A stretch of 58,339 nucleotides of DNA from Bacteroidales bacterium M6 (GTDB lineage: Bacteria; Bacteroidota; Bacteroidia; Bacteroidales; Muribaculaceae). This document shows positions 53,240 through 58,339 of the stretch, piece after piece (within the stretch, counting starts at the first letter, position 1; the number at the start of each line of letters is the position of its first letter). The notes under the pieces are model-generated. The model saw only the letters and a list, made by a program, of their open reading frames with translations. It ran no database searches and was not told the DNA's origin. Location of the stretch: contig LUJQ01000052.1 of NCBI GenBank assembly GCA_001689485.1, forward strand, positions 1 to 58,339, written 5' to 3'. The translations under genes were made by a program, and so were the position numbers.

Positions 53240-55315
53240 ATGAAGACTCCCGCGAACAACAAAATATACCTCGCATTGATTTTCGTCGTGGCGACCACCA
53301 TAATGGTCTATTTCATGCCGCGCGACAACAAACACAAATACACTTACGAGGAGAACCGCCCCTGGACTTACAACCTCCTGACCGCCCCGTTCGACATCAC
53401 CATCTACCGCGACTCCGCCACCGTAAAGCAGATGATTGACAGCGTGGAGGCCACAATGGTGCCTATTTACCGACGAGATGCCTCGATGGGCGCACGCGTA
53501 ATCGCGGCAATACAGTCGAACGACTCCGTACCCGCAGCATTAAAAGCACGCCTCGCATCAGCAGTCGACAGGGTTTACCGCCGTGGTATAGTCGACCAGG
53601 CCACAGCAGCCCGCATCGCACGCGGCGACCTGCCCGAAGTGAAATTCAAAGAAAACAACAAAAACCTGTCACGCCCCACATCAGGCTACCTCTCCCAACG
53701 CGACGCCTATGCCATGGTCGACTCCCTTGCCGGAAACGCCGACCACCGCGCCTTCAGGGCGGCAGGTATCTCCGGGCTCCTGCAACCCAACATAATCGAG
53801 GACAAGGAGGCCACACACCTCTACCACGAAACCCTGATCCAGCCCATAGTGGCAGGAATCGGGGTGATTCAGAAAGGGGAACGCATTATCTCGCAAGGGG
53901 AAATCGTAACCCCGCAGCTCTACCAGGTGCTGAAAACTTATGAAGCCACACTCGACAAACACGACAACAACGACCATTCCCGCCGGTTCAACACCCTCAT
54001 TGGCCAGACAATAATGGTGGTGCTTGCCCTGGGGATGATCTATGGACTGCTGCAATTCTTCTATCCCGACCAGCTGCGGCAGCCGTCGCGCGTGCTGCCC
54101 CTTATACTGCTCACGGTGTTCTTCTTTGTCTTCTCATCAGTGGTGGCGCACGCCTTCCGATGGGGGCTTTACACCGTGCCGCTTGCAATCCTGCCGGTAA
54201 TCGTCACCGTGTTCTACGACTCCCGCACGGCATTCTTCGTCTACATAATCGAGCTGACACTATGCTCCGTGGTGGCATCATTCCCCCTTGAATTCCTGTT
54301 TGTGGAAATCATGGCGGGAACAGCGGTGATTTTCTCCCTGAAAGAGCTGTCGCGACGCTCCGAGCTGCTCCGCTCGGCAGCTATCGCATTCCTGGCCTAC
54401 GTGGTGTCGTATGTAGGCTTCGAGCTTATGACCACAGGCTCGCTCTCTTCGCTATCCTGGAGGCTGATCGGCTACTTCGGCATAAACACCGTACTGATAT
54501 CCTTCGCCTATATCCTGATTTTCATAGTGGAAAAACTCTTCGGCATGGTTTCAGTAGTAACACTGGTGGAACTTTCCGACATAAACAACAAAATCCTGCG
54601 CGAACTCTCCCAGGAATGCCCCGGCACATTCCAGCACTCAATGGCAGTGAGCAACCTCGCCACCGAGGCAGCCCACCGCATAGGGGCAAACGTGCAGCTT
54701 GTCAGGGCAGGCGCACTCTACCACGACATAGGCAAAATCGACAACCCGGCCTTCTTCACCGAGAACCAGCACGGCGTCAACCCTCACGACACCCTGAACC
54801 CCATGCAAAGTGCAGGCATAATAATACGCCATGTTGCCGACGGCCTTAAAAAAGCCGAAAAAGCGAAACTGCCATCCGTAATCCGCGATTTCATATCACA
54901 GCATCACGGACGTGGGAAAGCAAAATATTTCTTCACGATGTATTGCCGGCAGAACCCCGACGGCGAAGCCGATGCCGAAGCATTCACATATCCCGGGCCT
55001 AACCCGCAGACCCGCGAGGCTTCGCTGCTGATGATGGCCGACACCGTCGAGGCGGCATCCCGAAGCATGCCCGACCATTCGCAGGATGCCATCCGGGCAT
55101 TGGTCAACCGACTTATCGACACACAGGTGGCCGAAGGGTTGCACAATGATTCACCGTTATCGTTCCGCGACATACGCGACATAAAGGAATGTTTCATATC
55201 CCGCCTGCGGAGCATGTACCACGCACGCGTATCCTATCCTGCCGAAATCAAAAAAACGGCACAACCCGACAACGAAAACCAACCCGACAACGCCGATGCA
55301 ACCGTTAAGCAGTGA
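53240..55315 (+). CDS. 7TM-HD family cyclic-di-AMP phosphodiesterase (PgpH-like)
   Basis: The 691-residue protein has an N-terminal membrane helix (about 10-25) and an extracytoplasmic domain to about residue 255. About six or seven membrane helices follow (about 258-440), then a cytoplasmic HD domain: FQHSMAVSNLATEAAHRIGAN near 464, ALYHDIGKIDNPAFF near 493, and ISQHHGRGKAKYF near 553. The HD metal ligands are present. The Listeria PgpH homologue hydrolyses c-di-AMP; this one likely does too, although Bacteroidales signalling with it is less studied. It overlaps the next gene by 20 bases. Confidence 0.9.
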   Translation: MKTPANNKIYLALIFVVATTIMVYFMPRDNKHKYTYEENRPWTYNLLTAPFDITIYRDSATVKQMIDSVEATMVPIYRRDASMGARVIAAIQSNDSVPAALKARLASAVDRVYRRGIVDQATAARIARGDLPEVKFKENNKNLSRPTSGYLSQRDAYAMVDSLAGNADHRAFRAAGISGLLQPNIIEDKEATHLYHETLIQPIVAGIGVIQKGERIISQGEIVTPQLYQVLKTYEATLDKHDNNDHSRRFNTLIGQTIMVVLALGMIYGLLQFFYPDQLRQPSRVLPLILLTVFFFVFSSVVAHAFRWGLYTVPLAILPVIVTVFYDSRTAFFVYIIELTLCSVVASFPLEFLFVEIMAGTAVIFSLKELSRRSELLRSAAIAFLAYVVSYVGFELMTTGSLSSLSWRLIGYFGINTVLISFAYILIFIVEKLFGMVSVVTLVELSDINNKILRELSQECPGTFQHSMAVSNLATEAAHRIGANVQLVRAGALYHDIGKIDNPAFFTENQHGVNPHDTLNPMQSAGIIIRHVADGLKKAEKAKLPSVIRDFISQHHGRGKAKYFFTMYCRQNPDGEADAEAFTYPGPNPQTREASLLMMADTVEAASRSMPDHSQDAIRALVNRLIDTQVAEGLHNDSPLSFRDIRDIKECFISRLRSMYHARVSYPAEIKKTAQPDNENQPDNADATVKQ

Positions 55316-56720
55316 ATTCAAGGAATTTATCGGGAAACAACTACCCGGCCTGGCCCCCTCCCTGATTGAAGCCCTTGAAACCACCCCGCCGTCGGTTTCC
55401 ATACGCCTGAACCCGCGCAAAACCCACGGGCAGAACATAGGGATAGCCTCCGGCGCGGTCACAGTGCCTTGGTGCGGTCACGGCCTCTATCTGCCCGAAC
55501 GCCCCGACTTCACCCACGACCCCGCCATGCATCAAGGCATATATTATGTGCAGGACGCCTCATCGATGATTACCTCCCACGTAGTAGCACACCTCGTCAG
55601 ATTGCTCGACAACAACAAAACGCGGCCTGGTGAAAGCGCTATCCGCTACCTTGATGCCTGCGCGGCACCGGGAGGTAAAACCACAGCCGCCATCGACTCA
55701 CTGCCCGACGGCTCATTCGTCGTTGCAAACGAATTCGATTTCCGACGGGCTGAAATCCTGAAAGAAAACATAATGAAATGGGGCTATCCACACATCGCGG
55801 TGACACGCGGCGACACCGCACGGTTCCGCAACCTCCCCGGATGGTTCGACATCGTGGCAGCCGATGTGCCCTGCTCAGGCGAAGGGATGATGCGCAAAGA
55901 TGAAACAGCCCGCTCCCAATGGAACACAGGGCTGGTGGCCGAATGCGCCGCACGCCAGCGCGAAATCCTTGGAAACCTTTGGGCGGCACTCCGTCCAGGC
56001 GGGTATCTGGTTTATTCCACCTGCACTTTCAACACCACCGAAAACGAGGAAAACATAGCCTGGCTCACACAAACCTCCGGCGCAATCCCGGTGTCAATCC
56101 CGCTCCCTGCGTCAGCCGAAGGCATCATCATCTCCCCCACAGGCGGAATGCGCTTCATTCCGGGACGCATACATGGCGAAGGGCTGTTCATGGCCGTGCT
56201 TCAAAAACCAGGCTCACAACAGGCCGGCATCACGCCGGCAATAACTAAAAAACAACGGAAAGCCACAACCAACCGCACCGGCAAAAATAATCCGTTATCC
56301 AACATACCTCCCGCAGCAACATCTCAATGCGCCAGATGGGTCGACGGCGATTTTCCCGTTCAGTGTAACGGTGAAACACTTTATGCCATCCACGATGCCG
56401 ACACCCCCCTGCTCCAAGCCCTGCAACAACACCTGGATATAATCCATCAAGGCATCGGGATAGGAACCGTTAAAGGACGCTCGGTCATCCCTTCCCAAGG
56501 ACTGGCACTCTCCCTGGCACTCAAGCAAGACGCCTTCCCCTCAGCCGAAGCCGATCTGCCTACAGCACTGGCCTACCTGCGCCGCGAATCCCTCCCAGGA
56601 TTCGATGCCCCGCGCGGACACCTCCTGCTCACCCACAACGGTCACCCGCTCGGGTTTGTCAACCATCTTGGGAACCGCTCCAACAACCTTTACCCCGCCA
56701 ACTGGCGGATTCTCCATTAA
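55296..56720 (+). CDS. rRNA cytosine-C5 methyltransferase, RsmB/RsmF (NOL1/NOP2/Sun) type
   Basis: The ATG at 55296 overlaps the end of the previous gene; 474 residues. The SAM-binding site is CAAPGGKTTAAIDSLPDG near residue 116. The two catalytic cysteine motifs are DVPCSGEGMMRKD near 188 and YSTCTFNTTENEENI near 241. The C-terminal half (about 330-474) is the extra domain seen in RsmF-like proteins (VKGRSVIPSQGLALSLAL). It methylates cytosines in ribosomal RNA. The exact target site is not readable from sequence. Confidence 0.92.
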   Translation: MQPLSSEFKEFIGKQLPGLAPSLIEALETTPPSVSIRLNPRKTHGQNIGIASGAVTVPWCGHGLYLPERPDFTHDPAMHQGIYYVQDASSMITSHVVAHLVRLLDNNKTRPGESAIRYLDACAAPGGKTTAAIDSLPDGSFVVANEFDFRRAEILKENIMKWGYPHIAVTRGDTARFRNLPGWFDIVAADVPCSGEGMMRKDETARSQWNTGLVAECAARQREILGNLWAALRPGGYLVYSTCTFNTTENEENIAWLTQTSGAIPVSIPLPASAEGIIISPTGGMRFIPGRIHGEGLFMAVLQKPGSQQAGITPAITKKQRKATTNRTGKNNPLSNIPPAATSQCARWVDGDFPVQCNGETLYAIHDADTPLLQALQQHLDIIHQGIGIGTVKGRSVIPSQGLALSLALKQDAFPSAEADLPTALAYLRRESLPGFDAPRGHLLLTHNGHPLGFVNHLGNRSNNLYPANWRILH

Positions 56721-56838
56721 TCCCACCAATAGAGCAATGCCGCATTCGCCATTTTGGCTACATTCTTGGAGAAAAAGAACGAAATCGCCTTCTCATGCCC
56801 CACAAAGCCGGTAATACATGCAAAGAGATGCAAAAATA

Positions 56839-56870
56839 TTTGGTAAATCTTGATTAATTGCATACATTTG
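56839..56870 (+). promoter_or_regulatory. Consensus promoter for an orphan transcript
   Basis: TTTG (56839-56842) and TACATTTG (56863-56870) are 20 bases apart. No protein gene follows within reach, only the candidate small RNA. Confidence 0.8.
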
Positions 56871-56876
56871 CATTTA

Positions 56877-57065
56877 GAAAATAGAAGCGAATCAGAGCAA
56901 TATCATTGTAATTGTATATTTAGCACCGCTTTAAATCAGCTTTTTAAACCAAAATTTTAAAGCCGACGGTATAAAGAAAATACAATAAAACGGATATTAT
57001 TTATTGAACATGCAAAAAGGGTGTCGCCGGGGGATAGCATCCCCCCTCAGCGTGGCACTTTTTTT
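56877..57065 (+). ncRNA. Candidate orphan small RNA of about 190 nt
   Basis: The transcript would run from near 56877 to the T-tract ending at 57065. It contains an internal stem GCTTTAAA (56928-56935) with TTTAAAGC (56956-56963). Its end is a strong terminator (57021-57058): GGGGGAT/ATCCCCC (57029-57035, 57039-57045) with outer GTG/CAC and CGC/GCG pairs, followed by seven T. No ORF of note lies inside. Bacteroidales carry abundant RNAs delimited by such promoter and terminator pairs (for example 6S-like ones), but I cannot match this one to a family. Confidence 0.6.
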
Positions 57066-57252
57066 CTGTCTCATACCATCAGGAAGGAAAGCTCTACAAC
57101 ACCGCCAAAATTGAAACGAACTCTAACATAAAGCAACATCATAAGGGCAAAGCTACAAACCATAGCATGATACTAACCGATAAAAGATATAAGCAAAGGA
57201 AGGGGATTCCACACTATTATATCTGACCCTTTATTACCAGTTCAATAATCCC

Positions 57253-57286
57253 GGGGGGACATCTGCCGTGAGGCAGGCGTCCCCTC
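57253..57286 (+). terminator. Second strong hairpin, transcript unknown
   Basis: GGGGGGAC and GTCCCCTC pair over eight positions with an inner CTGCC/GGCAG stem. The T-tail is weak. Between 57066 and this hairpin I see no gene or consensus promoter on the + strand. Confidence 0.5.
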
Positions 57287-57382
57287 ACCTTTATCACACA
57301 GGCATAATCCCAGCCCCCAACATCATAATGCCTCTTCATAATCTTAATGCCACCTTACTGCAGAAACTTCTTTGCATCTTTG

Positions 57383-57413
57383 TTGCACGTGTGGAAAAGA
57401 ATACCTATCTTTG
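57383..57413 (+). promoter_or_regulatory. Promoter for tRNA-Leu
   Basis: A TTG element at 57383-57385 and TATCTTTG at 57406-57413 are 20 bases apart, about 36 bases before the tRNA. Confidence 0.7.
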
Positions 57414-57448
57414 CAACTGCAAAACGGAGACTACCCTCCACAGCGCCA

Positions 57449-57530
57449 GCCCGGATGGCGGAATCGGTAGACGCGCCGGTCTCAAACACCGGTGGAGCAA
57501 TCCATCCCGGTTCGATCCCGGGTCCGGGTA
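57449..57530 (+). tRNA. tRNA-Leu (anticodon CAA)
   Basis: The acceptor stem GCCCGGA (57449-57455) pairs with TCCGGGT (57523-57529), followed by discriminator A. The anticodon loop CTCAAAC, flanked by CCGGT and ACCGG, carries CAA, reading UUG. The variable arm is of the class II type expected for Leu. The T-loop is TTCGATC between CCCGG and CCGGG. CCA is not encoded. It has its own promoter and terminator. Confidence 0.93.
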
Positions 57531-57535
57531 CTGAT

Positions 57536-57575
57536 AATGACTGATAATCGCTTGATTTTCAGTCATTATTTCTTT
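57536..57575 (+). terminator. Terminator after tRNA-Leu
   Basis: AATGACTGA (57536-57544) pairs with TCAGTCATT (57559-57567) around a 14-base loop, followed by ATTTCTTTT. Confidence 0.75.
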
Positions 57576-57701
57576 TATAGCGTGTACTAAAAGTGTACTA
57601 TCGGCGAAAATCACGCAATTCCAAGCGAATGATTTTGCGATTTTTAACATCCATTCGTTATATTTAATTGCCTTTATTTTCTTGTTGTATGGTAATAGAA
57701 A

Positions 57702-57727
57702 AAGCCGCCCGGATTTGTGAGCGGCTT
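57702..57727 (-). terminator. Terminator of the four-helix membrane protein gene
   Basis: On the - strand AAGCCGC (57727-57721) pairs with GCGGCTT (57708-57702) and is followed by TTTCT. It lies 27 bases beyond the stop of the membrane protein gene. Confidence 0.7.
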
Positions 57728-57753
57728 ACTTGGGGTGTATGAATAGGCTGGAT

Positions 57754-58305
57754 TTATTCCTTTATGGAATTGAGGTCACGGAATAGTTTTACGTATTGCG
57801 GCCACATATAGACTATGCCGTAAACGATAGCAAACAATATAGTAGCAACCATCGCCCAAAAACCTGTTTGGTTATAATTCCAAAAGGATTGGAAAAGGAG
57901 TGTAAAGAAGATGACGAGGCAAACGATGAAGAACACCTCTCCCGAAATCATCATCAGCTTTATGTTTGCCGTCTTGGAAAATAGATTGGCCGGAGATAGA
58001 GCCGCCACATCTATACGGTTTAGTTGGAGGTACACAAAGATGTACCACATCGCACCCACAGCAAGACAAATTGCCATGCCGATTTTAAGATAGTTGGGGA
58101 AGGATTGAGGCTCTATGTTGCCGAGTGCCATTGCTGTGAAAACAATAGCGAGGATGATGCAGGATACAAATCCTTGACGGATTTTTTTGAGTATCTTGGT
58201 TTTGGCAGTTTGGGAGGTTGACACATTTATCTTGATGTCAGAGTTTGTCTTTGCGAGCACCTTCTCAAGCGTTGACATACTTTTTTTAAGTTCGTTGAGT
58301 TGCAT
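57754..58305 (-). CDS. Four-helix membrane protein, probably second gene of a sigma-factor-type operon
   Basis: The 183-residue protein begins MQLNELKKSMSTLEKVLAKTN, a coiled cytoplasmic start, then has four membrane helices near residues 48-66, 71-94, 116-140 and 150-170. This layout matches small inner-membrane proteins that in Bacteroidetes often follow an ECF-type sigma factor gene, but function is unknown. It starts one base after the stop of the upstream ORF (58307). The DNA is AT-richer than the chromosome before the tRNA. Confidence 0.65.
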   Translation of the reverse strand: MQLNELKKSMSTLEKVLAKTNSDIKINVSTSQTAKTKILKKIRQGFVSCIILAIVFTAMALGNIEPQSFPNYLKIGMAICLAVGAMWYIFVYLQLNRIDVAALSPANLFSKTANIKLMMISGEVFFIVCLVIFFTLLFQSFWNYNQTGFWAMVATILFAIVYGIVYMWPQYVKLFRDLNSIKE

Positions 58306-58306
58306 A

Positions 58307-58339
58307 TTACATCTGTTTTGAGAGTTTTTCTTTAATGCG
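58307..58339 (-). CDS. 3' end of an upstream ORF (possibly an ECF sigma factor)
   Basis: Only the last ten codons (RIKEKLSKQM) and the stop are in the window. They leave one base to the next start, so the two genes are coupled. A basic helical ending like this suits the C-terminus of ECF sigma factors, but ten residues cannot prove it. Confidence 0.3.
   Translation of the reverse strand, partial: RIKEKLSKQM

Noticed and set aside
57148..57155. TAGCTTTG on the - strand
   Set aside because: It has no -33 partner and no gene or clear transcript lies downstream in that direction.

Overview
The window looks like chromosome from a Bacteroidales bacterium, most likely Muribaculaceae-like. The family assignment is inference. 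The evidence is repeated use of the Bacteroidetes promoter form TTTG-N19-21-TAnnTTTG, a fused SecDF, a meso-DAP-type MurE, lipoproteins with short Cys-rich signal peptides, a large secreted protein with a Bacteroidales C-terminal sorting-like tail, and a family C10 (streptopain-like) protease.

Layout. 1-2763: 3' part of secDF. 3042-6212: large secreted multidomain surface protein. 6432-10204: Lrp-type regulator, glycosyltransferase, NAD-dependent epimerase, small membrane protein and a sirtuin whose start codon lies inside a heptamer tandem repeat. 10290-25995: a complete division and cell-wall (dcw) cluster bounded by strong terminators, rsmH-ftsL-ftsI-murE-mraY-murD-ftsW-murG-murC-ftsQ-ftsA-ftsZ, all on the + strand and without mraZ. 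26030-28055: a visibly AT-richer pair, a C10 protease lipoprotein and a BACON-like lipoprotein, behind a textbook promoter.

28351-37228 is the most unusual part. It encodes an 845-aa protein of unknown family, a small acidic protein, a 55-aa protein, an SU10/HK97-like major capsid protein with a hydrophobic N-terminus, a putative head adaptor, a phage portal, two micro-ORFs and two small proteins. Nearly every junction carries a strong hairpin or palindrome, and the promoter region holds an operator-like palindrome cluster and a divergent candidate small RNA. An intact large terminase lies at 41825-43651 on the - strand with its own promoter-like box. Between capsid genes and terminase sit a lipoprotein gene and a four-gene surface-glycan operon (sugar-1-P transferase, wecC-, wecG- and wecB-like), as if the packaging and capsid genes had been built into the host chromosome. 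No integrase, phage repressor, replication, tape-measure or lysis gene is visible. This could be a domesticated capsid locus (gene-transfer-agent-like or satellite-like) or an old split prophage whose structural genes stay open.

43842-56720 is housekeeping: a TIGR02757 protein, glgB, meaB and polA on the - strand, then a bifunctional (p)ppGpp synthetase/hydrolase, a PgpH-like HD phosphodiesterase and an RsmB/RsmF-type rRNA methyltransferase on the + strand. 56839-57065 holds a candidate orphan small RNA with a clear promoter and a strong terminator. 57449-57530 is tRNA-Leu(CAA), followed by AT-richer DNA with a small four-helix membrane protein and the end of an upstream ORF.

The dcw genes make the lipid-linked peptidoglycan precursor, flip or polymerise it and build the Z-ring. 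The wec-like genes would make and transfer N-acetyl-mannosaminuronic acid onto a lipid-linked surface glycan. The capsid, portal and terminase genes together have the parts for a DNA-packaging head, with a possible short-tail component in the 845-aa protein.
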